From Nymphaea colorata (taxonomy: Eukaryota; Streptophyta; Magnoliopsida; Nymphaeales; Nymphaeaceae): 64,000 nt of DNA. Location of the stretch: the NCBI RefSeq assembly GCF_008831285.2, contig NC_045150.1, positions 7,080,001 to 7,144,000 of the forward strand, given 5' to 3'. A program made the position numbers and the translations under genes. The notes under the pieces were generated by a model, which made no database searches, was not told the DNA's origin, and was given only the letters and a program-made list of their open reading frames with translations. Shown piece by piece: positions 46,028 through 58,300 of the stretch (position 1 is the stretch's first letter; each line of letters opens with the position of its first letter).

Positions 46028-47622
46028 AACGAGGCCTACAAGCCAAAGTTCATTTGATGCCATATTCTTCTCTCTTTTCTATTAAATGCTTGGCATGACT
46101 GAGGCTCTCTCTCTCTCTGATGAAGGTTTGTGGCAAATACTTATCTGATGACATCTCTCTCTTTCGTTGCATCACCCCCATAGTAATTTGTATCTTTTTC
46201 ACAAGAAAATGATGGATTGTTAGCATATTTTCTCTTTGGAGAATTGGGCATCGAAGCCCTCTGTTATTGAAGGAAAAGAGGGGATCCGGTGCTTTCTGGC
46301 CATAAACAGGGCTTCTATACCTTGTTTGGCTAGACGGTGCCGAAAAAAGAGGGCCCCAAATCCTTTCCGACTATCACCGAGGAACATGGCTCCGGCCTTT
46401 TGTCCATGATCTAGAGAAGAAAGGGAGTGTGAGATACTCGCAGGACATGCCAAGGGCGAGTCGTCTGGCACAGCAGGGATGAAAGCACAGCAGACTTTTC
46501 ACTCATGACTTCTCGTCAACGGAACATTCCTGTAATCCGTAGATTTCAATGATTGGGAATATATTGTTGTGCCATGCATCAAATGGGATCAAGATCCGTA
46601 GCTATCAATTGCCTTTTATTGATTTTTAGCTTCTCACACTTGATGGTTGAGCCTCTTGCTTGGAGCAGGTCACCAAGCTCATGTGCGAAGGCATCGTTGT
46701 TGCTTGCACTTCGGACCACCGGATCGGTGATGCCTACTCCATTGGCATGTTCATGGCTGCATGGGCTGAGGTCACCCGGACCAACTCCCTCGCTCTCATC
46801 CCCAACTTCCGTCGCTCTCTCCTCAGCCCACGCCACCCTGGATCGTACGACAAGTCCCTTGACAACATGTATGGGCCCATCGCATTCCTGAGCCCACCGC
46901 CCAAGCACGAGAGTACTTCGTCCGATCAATTCATCAGCCGGATCTATCATCTGAGCACAGGTGCCCTGAACCAACTCCAAGATCTTTCTTCCACAGATGG
47001 GACTAGGAGAACCAAGCTGGAGGCATTCAGCGCACTTCTATGGAAGCTGATGGCCAATGCCAGTGGTGATGCAGTGAGCAGCTGTCGTTTGGGCATCGTC
47101 GTCGACGGCCGGTCTCGCCTGAGCGAGGGCCCGAGATCGGCACTCTATGGATACTTTGGCAATGTTATCTCGATCCCCTTTGGGGAGGCTACCATTGAGG
47201 ACCTTAAGAGCAAGCCGCTGGGATGGGCCGCGAAGAAGGTGAACGAGTTTCTGGGTTTTGCCACCAACAGGGAGCACTTCCTGGGGCTGATTGACTATGT
47301 CGAAGGGCTGAGGCCTAACCCCATTATGACGAGGGTTTGCTATAGAGGGGCCGATGATGGGCCAGCTATTGTGGTCTCACATGCAAGAGTCTTGGATCCC
47401 TCTAAGATGGACTTTGGTTGGGGCCTTCCTTTCTTGACGTCCGTGCACTGCCCTTGGGAAGGGGATGCCAGATTTGTGCTGCTGCTTCCAAGCCCCCTAG
47501 GGAATGGAGACTGGGTTGTTTACATGCATCTGTTCAAGCACCAGCTTCACGAAATAGAGATGGGGGGAGGGGAAATACTTCAACCACTTACTTTCCAACA
47601 CCTCACCCCTCAAGAGGTTTGA
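43960..47622 (+). CDS. BAHD acyltransferase, HCT-like, two exons, intact (copy A)
   Basis: Exon 1 is 43960-44406 (149 codons), donor CAG|GTGGAG. Exon 2 is 46669-47622, acceptor GAGCAG|GTC. The intron falls at the usual BAHD position, after ...GVLSVQ and before VTKL, in phase 0. The product is 466 residues, close to the family norm of about 430-460. The catalytic HXXXD motif reads HRIGD (residues 166-170), and the structural DFGWG motif is at residues 397-401. BAHD enzymes move an acyl group from an acyl-CoA to a hydroxyl or amine in the cytosol, with the HXXXD His as general base. Overall sequence most resembles shikimate/quinate or spermidine hydroxycinnamoyltransferase-type members, but acceptor specificity cannot be read here. 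I chose the ATG at 43960 because the upstream in-frame ATG precedes the TATA box. The 2.26-kb intron contains a dispersed element. It is the only intact member of a local tandem cluster; the other two copies are broken. Confidence 0.9.
44790..45260. repeat. TATCTCATA-rich dispersed element, copy 2, in the BAHD intron
   Basis: Matches 29270-29740 in order and orientation (TTTGTCTCCAAGATTTTT, GTTGTGTGCATTAGGCGTACATGCAACAAATATGCACA, repeated ATCTCATA). It lies within the intron of the intact acyltransferase gene, away from the splice sites. Confidence 0.6.
45261..46668. other. Rest of the BAHD copy A intron
   Basis: It contains a (TC)n tract at 45987-46024 and a GC-richer stretch at 46230-46470 with no recognisable similarity. 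The last 110 bp (TGCCATGCATCAAATGGGA...CTTGGAGCAG) are conserved before the decayed exon 2 of copy C at 53006. Confidence 0.6.
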
Positions 47623-48480
47623 GAAGAAGGAAGCACACAAAAGATTGTCAATGGCTACTAATTAGGGAAGAAATAAAGTCATCTTGATTATTAGAGAGAA
47701 TGTCTCTGCATGTTCATTTAAATGTATCTTTAAACAATTAATGGAGCGATTTATACTTGGTTAAATTCTTTTGGCATTTTCTTGTATAATATTGAGAACT
47801 CATCCTTGGCAGAATAGTTCGTGCCAAACTTAATTGAGTCATCGGCTCTGCCATAACTGCCTCATTGTGCAAATCTGACCAATAAAAGAGACCAATATTT
47901 TGTTAACTTAATTATTCTGTCCCCATTTCACGCATCTTTGATTTTTATAAAGCTAATGACACATTTATTTTATTAACTAGTGTCTTTTTGTTAAAATTTC
48001 TCGACAAGCATCTAATTTCTTAGTAATAATGTCGAAGTAATTGCAAATCCATCACCCATATACAGTTTGGTACACGCATGCCCAGTTTATGTCCCTGCCC
48101 AGTTAAAAACATCCATGCGTGGTCCAGGTTTGATTTGGGCCCAACTTTTTGGATTTGTACTATCAGCTTGACTAGTTGATTCAATGATGGACCAGTACGA
48201 TGAGCATTGATTGAGCCAATCCACCAATTCGTACTATTATCTGTTCTTGCATACGACCAATAGCAATTGCCTGAGAGAAAGGTAGAAGTAACAAGCTAGC
48301 TAGTTGATTCAAATCCCACCATCCATGTGAATTCTTGTCTAGCAACTCAAACCCCAATTAGATCACGGTGGTACTTATAGTTGAGTTTAATATGTTTCTT
48401 TCATTTCTCTCATTATATTGGTTTTAAAATGGTTGACTTCTTAGTCCATGTTTCTACACCTGGGATATTCTTTGAGTATT
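47623..48480. repeat. 3' flank of copy A and promoter-like spacer of copy B
   Basis: 47623-47815 is the 3' end of copy A, also present after copy C (AGGGAAGAAATAAAGTCATCTTG...TTGAGAACTCATCCTT), with AATAAAG as a likely poly(A) signal. About 47850-47970 is spacer copy U2, and 48000-48480 matches the promoter regions at 43130-43790 and 52080-52690 (GCAAATCC, GCCCAGTTAAAA, TGACTAGTTGATTCAATGA, GATTCAAATCCCACCATCCATG). Confidence 0.65.
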
Positions 48481-48975
48481 GTGTATTAATTCTTAATGTT
48501 ATTTTTGCCACCGTTATAGTGTGTGACAAAGCAACTTCTTTACCAGCACGTGCCGACGTGCTTAAGTTTTTTGTTGCAGGGGTAGCTCATCTTGTGTGTG
48601 TATGTGCATAAGAGAGAGAGAGAGAGAGAGAGAAAGAGATGAAGATATAACTGCATAATTTATGTGTCAATACTTGATTCCAATTGTGTTAATTGACTAT
48701 GGTAATTAAATAGTGGAAAGGGGGGCCCGAACTGTGAATGATGTCAAGTTGGCGGCCCTAGATCAGGTCCTAGTGGTGTCATTCTGCAGCCTAACCTTTA
48801 TCATGATGTCGTCCTTGTGTGTAGTAGCAGATACATGGGGTCTGGACCAATCAATCACCAATTCCCTTGAAAGCACTTGAAATTAAGCGAGGATTCAAAA
48901 ATTACCTGCGCCTGTGGCTCGAGTCCACACCCTTCGTCTCTTTTCTAGAGTCACCCTCTCTCACTCGACCCGGCA

Positions 48976-49415
48976 ACCATCAATCGCTCCCTGCTGTCTG
49001 AATCAAGCAATGGTTACCTCTCCGTCCACGTCAAGAGCAGAGAGCTTATCACTGCAGAGCTGCCGCTTCCAGAGATCAGGCTTCCTCTCTCTAACCTTGA
49101 CCTGCTGCTTCCTCCCATAGATGCTACCGTCTGCTCCAGCTACAGGAAGCCGAGCAGCAAACCTGACCTTTATTTTGGCTCAGCAGTTGAAATTTTTAAG
49201 AAGTATCTCGAGAAGCTCCTAGTCCACTACTGCCACTTGCAGATGAGGTGGTAGACGACTCCAGCGGCGAGCCGGAGCTTCTGTGCAACAACACCGGTGT
49301 CAAGTTCATTGAAGCTCATGCAGACACGTCTTAAGCTCCACGTCCTTTATGCGACGGTGCAGGGAAAGCTTGTACGGTTGTAGCACCAACGGGAAGAGGA
49401 GTTCTCGGTGTTCAG
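48976..49415 (+). pseudogene. BAHD copy B: decayed exon 1 only
   Basis: Clearly homologous to exon 1 of copy A up to the donor CAG|GTGAAG at 49415. The start codon is gone: CGGCA-ACC replaces CGGCA-ATG-GCC-ACC. One base is lost near 49236 (TACTGCCAC against TACTACCCAC), bringing a stop TAG at 49252-49254. A further deletion lies near 49325, and an insertion near 49375 (TACGGTTGTAGC). Intron homology continues for about 90 bp and then breaks off near 49505 into spacer DNA, so no exon 2 of its own follows. An (AG)n tract lies at 48611-48640 upstream. Confidence 0.85.
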
Positions 49416-49504
49416 GTGAAGCTCTCATCATTCACATCAACCGGAATTCATCTCTCCTTTTCCAAAAATGTCAAATTTTTGATGAAATAAATAGTTTCCT
49501 TTTC

Positions 49505-50617
49505 CTTATTTATCTCATTTTAATGTGTCAGAACCTAACAAAATCACCACCACCACCACCACCACACTTTTGACCTTGAGACAATGGACTGTCACGAACA
49601 CCTGATGGTTTAATACGCCTAATGGACACAATCAGATACTTATTTCCCCTAGAAAAAACAATTAATCTGCAAACATATCTGGGTGTGGACAATTTTAGTT
49701 TTGGCACTGTTCTTTTTTGAACTTTTTCATTGCCTTTGTAGAGGAGTTTTTTTTTTTCCTACACTCTAACCGTATAAAAAATCATATTAAGTCTTTGAAT
49801 CTAATATCAAGAGCTGTTACATAAAACAAAGCTTAATTGGAAAATGATGCAATAAATTGAGATGTTGCTGGAAAAACAACAATCCAATTGCCACTACTCT
49901 GAATAAAATGTGTATACTCTCACCTACCCATCTCTTTCACCATGCATGCACATGTTAAACATGCATCGGGTTTAGAGGTAATAACAACTCCCTTCATAGG
50001 ATATAGATCTATCTGTAGCCCATCATTAGGTGGCCAGAACATAAAATTCAACGGGATCTTTAAAGGCCAACCACATCTTCCAAAAGTGGAGTCGTACTAT
50101 TCCATGTTAGAAGCAAGCCGCATTTGAGAATCTCGCCAATGAATAAGACCAATATTTTGTCAACTTATTCTGTCTTCATTCCAGGCATCTTTACTTTTTA
50201 TAAAGCTAATGGCACACTTGTATGTCCAATTGTACTTGAGTACAGTTATATTAATCATATTGAGAAAACTTCTAGTAGACTAGAGCGCAGGTATCCAGGT
50301 CTATTATGAACTGAGAGTTCCATTAACTAGACTATATATGTTTTCAAAGATGAGGTCAAGCAAAGTGTGGTACTCTATCTGATTAGTGATAGCATCTCAT
50401 TGATGATAACAGTGTTGACATCATGGCAATACATTGGGGACTTTCGCAGATGATCCAATGGACAAATTAATAAAATGCTTCTCTCACTGAAGAAAAACTC
50501 TATTGTCTGTCATGATTGTTTATATGGATGACTTAGTTATGGTTTGCCTAAGTGTCCATTAATGTTAGAGTCAATGTTCATGGACTCTCTCTCTCTCTCT
50601 CTTTTGTGTGTGTATGA

Positions 50618-50668
<51 letters not shown>

Positions 50669-52690
50669 TTGAATAATGACTCTAGCAATTTGAAGTCACC
50701 CCGCCATCTTACCAGGGTTGTTTATTTAAAATAGATCAATGGTTGGAAGAAAAACAAGGACAAAAAATTGTAAACTAATATTAGATGACAAGAATGTCCA
50801 CCATATTTTTATCAACATATTTCTGGTTTGACAGTAATATTCGGGCAAATGTTTTCAAGGTTAAAAAAAAAAAAAAGGAAACTTGGAATCAAATTTTACA
50901 AGAGTTTTAACGGGTTTAATAAGAATATGAGCCATTAGCAATATGCCAAAATTCCATGTATGACTTTGTTCCCTAATTGCCTTCTAAATCTTTACGTGGG
51001 CAAACCATTTCATCAATTAATACAGTCAAGAAAAGTTCTGTCTTTTCATTTAAAGAAACGATGAATTCAAGATTGATCGTATTCGTAGACCTAAAAGTTA
51101 AACTCACTCTCCTAGAGCGCCGTATATTATGGTTCCATTGTTATCTCCTGTGGGTCCATAATCTGGATGCCCTAAAATGGATGTATATATAGAGGCTTAC
51201 GTAGCACACTGTTCCCTCACGCAGCACTACATCCGGCCCCGGCCCACATGAGACCGTCTGGAGTTTAGAGTTATCTACAAAGATGAGGGGATGGATCCTT
51301 ATCTTTCTTAATTAATTTTATCGGCTAAAAATATTTATTGTGGCATATGATATATAGACTAGAAATAGGGGAATAATACGTGTCTACTCAAACAACATTC
51401 ACAAAAATTTCTTCAAAGAGTGCAGTATAATTGGTCAGGCTGGCGAACATGCGAAATATACGTCTCCAATTCAATTTTCATGGACAATATTACAATATTT
51501 CGCTGACACTACAAGATATAATGTGACACTAAGGTTATAGTGTCCCCATATTTTTATCTTTATTAGATGACAAGTTGGATGATTATGTTGCTGGTTGACT
51601 CTAAAATGCCGGAGTCATGGTTCAATATTTGATATCTTTCCACCTAGACTACGTGATCTATTGGGGTTGCATTTTACTCCTTGCAAAATTGTCTATTTTT
51701 TTCTTTCATTTTGTCCTTACAAAGGAGCTTCTTACTTTTTCTTTAACTTTTTATTTGGGCTTGTTTGAGAAGAGACACTTTGGTGCGTTGGTAGCCCACC
51801 CACCGAACCTGATTATGTGCACATGGGTGTGTAATGACCAGAATACTCTTGTTAAAGAGAAAAAGGAAGTCTTGGAAAGGATAAAAAAGAGATTATAAGG
51901 AAGTAAAAACCCCAAAAACTACACCTCATGATCAAAAAAATTCTAAAATGCCTCAACTCTCTCTTTCTTTAGGGGTGTATATTTTTTGCGTACATGTGCA
52001 TGCAACTCGATCATCCCAAGCATTCATCCCTCATGTGGAATGCCTGCACGACTTGTGAGTGGGGGCATTACTTTTTCATTTAATATTTGTGTCCTTCATT
52101 CTGGATAAGCATTATATTAGTCGTTATTAACTTCAAAGTACAGGCAAATCCTTCACTCAGATATCTGCACCGCGTTTATTGCTGCCCGGTAAAAGAAATC
52201 CATGCATGGTGTAGGTTCGATTTTGGTGCCAACCGTCAATGTCGCTAAGGTGAAACATTGATATTTTAAAGTGTGAAAGAGAATTATGGTCTCATCTCTA
52301 CTTTGGATTGTATTAGACTTTTCAACTCTGACTAGTTGGTTCAATGAGGGCCAGACACGAAAAGCGTCAATGGAGCTAACATTATTGTGCCAGGTGGGCC
52401 AATTGAAAATTTATTACCTATACATTTAGTGGCTAATAAGCAAAATTTTCTAACTCCACCCCCGATTGATGTCTGTCATACGATTGATAGCAACTGTTTG
52501 AGAGAAGTCACAAACTGGCTAGTTGATTCAAATCCCACCATCCATGAGAATTGTTGTCTAGCAACTCAAACCCGGCCCTAATTAGATCATGGAGGTACTT
52601 ATAGGTGATAACAGTTTAATTTAATATTTTTCCTTCTTTGCCTTGGTTTTATAGAGGTTGACTTCTTAGTTCATGTTTTCTACATTTGGG
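49505..52690. repeat. Copy U3 of the BAHD-cluster spacer with promoter copy P3
   Basis: 49505-50700 is collinear with 39835-41850, 51640-52060 with 41910-42250, and 52080-52690 with 43130-43790 and 48000-48480. It includes a (TC)n/(TG)n/(TA)n tract at 50584-50665. No gene of its own is seen. It is the upstream region of the lost exon 1 of copy C. Confidence 0.7.
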
Positions 52691-52719
52691 ATACATTACT
52701 GCGCCATGCATCTACACAA

Positions 52720-54136
52720 AAGGCCGGCAGATTTTTGAAACACTTTTTAAAGTGTTAATGTTTCCAAACACCCATACAGGGACATGAAATCCACTGTTTT
52801 CATGTCAAATGGGACCGGAGGTCAAGATCCTTAGCTATCAAATACCCTTTTTTTCTTAATTTTATGAAAAATTAATCTTTATTTCTAAAATGTCTCAAAA
52901 TGAATTTCTTAGCTTCACTTGCGCGTTGCTGTATGGAATTTAACATTTTTTTAGCATCTCTTGTTGCATCTCACACTTGATGGTTGAGCCTCTTGCTTGG
53001 AGCAGGTCACCAAGCTCATGTTAGAAGGCATCGTTGTTGCTTGCAAATGGGACCACTGGATTGGTGATGCCTACTCCTTCGGCATGTTCATGGCCGCATG
53101 GGCTGAGGTCTCTCGGACCAACTCACTCACTCTCGTCCCCAATTTCCGTCACTCTCTCCTCAGCCCACGCCATCCTGGGTCCTACGCTAGACAACATGTA
53201 CGTGCCCATGGCATCCCTGAGCCCGCCGCCCAAGCACGAGGGTACTTCATCGGATCAATCCAGCAGCCGGATCTATCATTTGAGCGCGAGCACCCTGAAC
53301 CAACTCCAAGATCTTCTTCCACTGATGGGACTACGAAAACCAAGCTGGAGGCATTCAGCACATTTCTATGGAAGTTGATGGCCAATGCCAGTGGTGATGC
53401 GGAGAGCTGCTGTCGAATGGGCATCGTCGTCGATGGCCGGTCTCGCTTGAAAGAGGGCCCGAGATCGGCACTATACGGATACTTTGGTAATGTTATCTCG
53501 ATCCCATTTGGGGAGGCCACCGTCGAGGACCTGAAGAGCAAGCTGTTGGGATGGGCTGCGAAGAAGGTGAACAAGCTTCTGGTTTATGCCACCAACAGGG
53601 AGCACTTTCAGGGGCTGATTGACTATGTCGAAGGGCAAAAGCCTAACCCCATGATGACAAGGGTCTACTACAGAGGGGCCGACGATGGGCCGGCCATTGT
53701 GGTGTCACATGCAAGAGTGTTGGATCCCTCCAAGATGGACTTTGGTTGGGGTCTTCCTTTTTTGATGTCCGGGCACTTCTCTTGGGGAAGGGATGCCAGA
53801 TTTGTGCTGCTGCTGCCAAGCCCCCTAGGGAATGGAGACTGGGTTGTTTACATGCATCTATTCAGGCACCAGCTTCACAAAATAGAGATGGCCAGATGGG
53901 GAAGGGGGAATACTTCAACCTCTTACTTTCCAATACCTCACCCCTCAAGAGGTTTGGGAAGAAGTGAAATAGAGATGGGGGAAGGGGGATACTTCAACCT
54001 CTTACTTCACCCCTCAACAGGTTTGAGAAGAAGTGAAATGGAGATGGGGAAGGGGAATACTTCAACCTCTTACTTTCCAACACCTCACCCCTCAAGAGGT
54101 TTGAGAAGAAGGAAGCACGCCAAAGATTGGCAATAG
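52720..54136 (+). pseudogene. BAHD copy C: exon 2 with frameshifts and an extended tail
   Basis: Intron-end sequence and the acceptor GAGCAG|GTC lead into an exon 2 (53006-54136) that is open throughout. HWIGD (the HXXXD motif) and DFGWG are kept. Compared with copy A, 8 bases are missing near 53186 and 1 base near 53315. About 43 codons between them are read in the wrong frame, and the frame is then restored. The last ~80 codons are again out of frame and run through three copies of a ~70-bp repeat. No exon 1 is present upstream: promoter-like spacer P3 joins directly to intron-end sequence near 52700. A functional enzyme is very unlikely. Confidence 0.85.
53879..54111 (+). repeat. Tandem ~70-87-bp repeat at the 3' end of BAHD copy C
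   Basis: Units start at about 53879, 53966 and 54035 with (G/A)AAAT(A/G)GAGATGG and continue GGAAGGGG...TACTTCAACCTCTTACTT...CACCCCTCAA(G/C)AGGTTTG(G/A)GAAGAAG. Copy A has a single unit (47554-47632), so the expansion happened in copy C. Confidence 0.8.
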
Positions 54137-54421
54137 CTACTAATTAGGGAAGAAATAAAGTCATCTTGTTTATTAGATAGAATGTCTCTGCATGTTCATT
54201 TAAATGTATCTTGAAACAATTAATGGAGCGATTGATACTTGGTTGGGTTCTTTTGGCATTTTCTTGTATAATATTGAGAACTCATCCTTCTCAAAAAAAT
54301 TTCACAAAAGAATTTCATTTTTCTTTCTTTTCGAATATCAAACAGATTCAGGATCTCAATAGTTCTAACTTTTATTATATCATAGCCAAAGAAAAATTTT
54401 GAGAGGCACTCATTCATAGAT

Positions 54422-54458
<37 letters not shown>

Positions 54459-55166
54459 AAAACAAATGATTGATTAATCTGAAAATAAAGAAACATTGAG
54501 GAGCCCGTACATCTCGTCAGTAATATACAGCTTTGGATTTTTTTTTTTTTCAAAGAAGAGCCTCACGTTTTCTGTCATGACAATGGAATGCTCTGCCTTC
54601 AAGACTAAGTCCGTAACGCAGGGTTCGTATTTGCACATTTTCATGAATCGTGAGATTGAATATCTATCATCAACTTCACGAGAGTCGGTCATACTATCTT
54701 GAAGTGGTTGAGACACTTGAACATGTACTTCTTCATGTTCTACATGATTCAATTTATAAAATTAGGTATCCTTCTCAACTTTCCTCCCGTTATGAACATT
54801 ATGTTCAAATAACGTATCCATCCTCGAAACTATCTCCACTATATTGTCATCAATATAAATATTCCCTCTTAAAAACACGGAGTCGTTTGAATGTTCACAA
54901 CATGATACGAAGGTACGTCTCTTTCCCCGAGAGTCTCAATTTTTTGTATTGGATTTGTGAAGTGAAGACGGGAGTATTGGATTGTCTGGAGGATCGAATA
55001 GTGCATTCGATCGGTATTGACGCGTGAAATTTAACAAACTCGGTGTCCCACCAAGTTCCAAACTTGTTAATAGCAGGAAAAACAGAACAAATTTCATGCT
55101 CATTATTACTAGACTTCTGCATGTATACTCATGACGACATCTTCTTCAAGTGCTTCCTAATTCCAA
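54137..55166. other. Spacer between BAHD copy C and CHLH
   Basis: 54137-54290 matches the 3' flank of copy A. An (AT)n tract lies at 54427-54457. Short open frames at 54474-55122 on both strands show no recognisable similarity. Confidence 0.5.
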
Positions 55167-55172
55167 TTTATT
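55167..55172 (-). terminator. Poly(A) signal of CHLH
   Basis: AATAAA on the minus strand (plus TTTATT), 132 nt past the stop codon at 55305-55307, in a position typical for a plant 3' UTR. Confidence 0.55.
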
Positions 55173-55304
55173 GAAAAGAAAAAATGCGACTTGTTTTACA
55201 TTCAGACACTCACAGGTGCAATTCACAGGCTTGATACAGTTTTGCTGTAGCGGCAATGGACAGAATGAGATACAGAGACTGAGAACATCTTAGATTGCGG
55301 CTTT

Positions 55305-58300
55305 TTATCGATCGATCCCTTCGATCCTGTCTTCAACGTCCGAGTAGAGCTGCCTCAGCCTCTCAAGGTTCTCCTCTGAGGTCTGCCAGTACCCACGCCC
55401 ATTGGCCTCCAAGAAGGTCTGCACCAATTTCCGGAAGGAGTTCGGGTTAGTGTTCATGAGCCTCTTGAGCATCTCCTCATCCTCAATGAATGTGGAGTTG
55501 GCTTCTTCGTAGACCCAGTTGTCCACCTGACCAGATGTGGCGCTCCAGCCCACTGTGTTAGTCAACCGCTTCTCTATCTCCCTGACTCCTTCGTACCCAC
55601 TTGCTAACATTCCTTCATACCATTTTGGATTCAGAAGCTTGGTCCTCGCATCCAACCTCACTGTCTCGGCCAATGTTCTGACCTGTGCATTTGCAGTAGT
55701 GGTATCAGCGATGTAGGCATTTGGTTTCTTGCCGTCCTTGCGCAAGTTCTGCACCAGGTTAGTGGGGTCTGAGTCGAAGTAATGGCTGACATCTGTGAGC
55801 GAGATCTCAGATGAATCCAGGTTTTGAAATGTGGCTTCTGCAGTGCTGAGTGCCATTTCGAACACCTTGCGCTTCTCCATCATGCCGATCCCAGGCGCAT
55901 CCGAGTCGAAAGCAAAGGACTTACGGCTCAAGTACATGTCTTGAAGCTGCTTCTCATCATTCCATGATGAGTTTTCTACTGCAAGATTGACATTTGAGGA
56001 GTATGAACCAGAAGCGTTGGAGAAGACCCGTGTGGCAGCCTCACGAATGCTGACACCAAGTTCTTTTGCCTGCTCAGCTGCATGTTTCCTTACATAGTTC
56101 ATATCCTCTGGTTCATCAAGCTCAGCTACCAACTTCACAGCACGGTCCAAAAGATTCATCTGCAGGAATCAGAAAAAAAAAACGAAAGAAAAAAAGAAAG
56201 AATTATCATCTAGGATGATGAACATCTGATTTCTATTCATCGGATGATTTTGATTGGGCAACAGGAAACAATAAAGAGCGGTGTTCAGCCAGCTTTTGAA
56301 GTTGAAGGTTTTCTAGAAACAAAAAGGAATCCCAAATTTCCAACATCTAAAGATAATGAGTTGGAGTGCTTCAATTAAGAGTTAGCTCTTCTAGTTTACC
56401 TGATTAATGAACAGGTCCCTGAAAACTCCAGAGCAGTTGACTACGACATCAATCCTGGGGCGACCAAGCTCTTCAAGGCTTACAGGTTCAACCTTGTTCA
56501 CCCTGCCAAAAGTGTCTGCAACAGGTCTTACACCAACCATCCACATCACTTGAGCTAGTGATTCACCATAAGTTTTTATGTTATCTGTTCCCCACAAAAC
56601 CAGTGCAACTGTTTCGGGGTACTTGCCACCATTGTCAGCCTTCTGCCTCTCGAGCAGACGATCAACCACAATCTTAGCACTCTCCAGAGCTGCAGCAGTT
56701 GGAATTGCCTGTGGGTCAAGAGCATGGATGTTCTTCCCAGTAGGCAAGACCTTAGGATTCCTTATGGGGTCACCACCTGGTCCAGGCTCAACATAGCTGC
56801 CTTCAAGTGCTTGTTTAAGACTTCCAAGCTCATTATCAGCCACAACCAGCCTCAGACACTCTCCCAAGTATGTGAATAGTGTCCTCAGTTGTTCTTTATC
56901 AGCATTTAGAAACCTGGTTTTGTAAAGATACTGGACCCATGGCTCCATCAAACCAAAACCAAACATTGTTCCAAGTTTTTCTGCAACATCGACAACCTGG
57001 CCACGCTTGTTTGTGGTCCGGTCAACAAAGGCAGATATAGCTCCTCGAGAAGCTTCTGTAATCTGGCGAAGGAGCTCAACATCATCCAGAATTCCCTTGT
57101 CATTTCCTCTGTAAATGTCCTGGATGTCTCTGTTGATTGACTCGGCTAGTATTGAGGGTAAAGACCGTATTCCTTCTTCCGCTCTGTCCAGGGAGGCAAT
57201 GTTAACAAGTGTTGCAACAGCTTCCATGGCAGAAGGTGGCTCTCCAATAACGTGCAAACCACAGGGTAACAGCCTAGACTCAATCTCCATAATCTTGCGG
57301 TAAATGTTGCCAACCACAAGATCTCTCTCATCAGATGACAGCTGAGTACCTGCTCAAAAATAAGTTTGTTGGTTATTGCAAAAGAAATTTGATAGAAAGA
57401 ACAATCATATTATATTCACATAAGAAGTTTCGTAGATTTCAAACTAACAATCACCAATTCTTGCCGTCTGTGTTCTTAAAAAGTGAACACAGCTTAGAGA
57501 CTCCAACAAAAACAGGGAAATCGAATACAACCAATACTTTCCTGAAGTAGAGCAACATCAGTAACTTTAGAATTTCATTAACTTGCAACATGTATTTCAA
57601 AATGATGTATCATGACAAAATCGATAGATTCAAGTCCTTTTACATTCCATACTGCTAGATGTTTCTCGTTGAGTCTATAGACTATTTTTTTCTTTTTTCA
57701 CTGCAGGGCTATAAATATAACCAAATCCAAATTAATATGTTACTTGACGTCCTACATGTGAAGAAATTCTGCGAAAACATGTTATTTCTAGCATGTTAAA
57801 AACTGAGAGCAGATGTCAATTCAACTTGGGAAACAGCATTAAGCAAGCAAGGTTGGATAAATCTCAAAAATTAAGATCACTAAAGTTTACCTTCGTCAGG
57901 CAGGCTCACATCCTTGTCAAGATTGCACTGCTTGGCAGTGCTAATAATGCTGTTTATAATCTGCTCGCCACGACCGGTGTCCTTGAGGCTCTGGTACGAG
58001 GAGATAAGTTCACTTAACTGCTTCAGACCCTTGTACAGCCCAGCATTTTCTGCTGGTGGGGTGAGGTAACTAATGGTGTTGGCATAGCTACGTCTCTTGG
58101 CAATGGTGGCTTCAGATGGATTGTTTGCAGCATAATAGTATATGTTTGGGATGTTACCAATCAGACTGTCAGGGTAGCAGACATCACTCATCCCCACTTG
58201 CTTTCCAGGCATAAATTCAAGTGAACCATGTGTTCCAAAGTGCAGAACTGCATCAGCCTTGAAAATCTTTTCGACAAATGAATAATAGGCAGCAAATCCA

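Noticed and set aside
46579-46980. Antisense open frame opposite BAHD exon 2
   Set aside because: A shadow of the GC-rich coding exon; it has no independent similarity or promoter.
54474-55122. Short frames on both strands between BAHD copy C and CHLH
   Set aside because: No similarity recognised and mutually overlapping. They could be a decayed element but I have no supporting motif.
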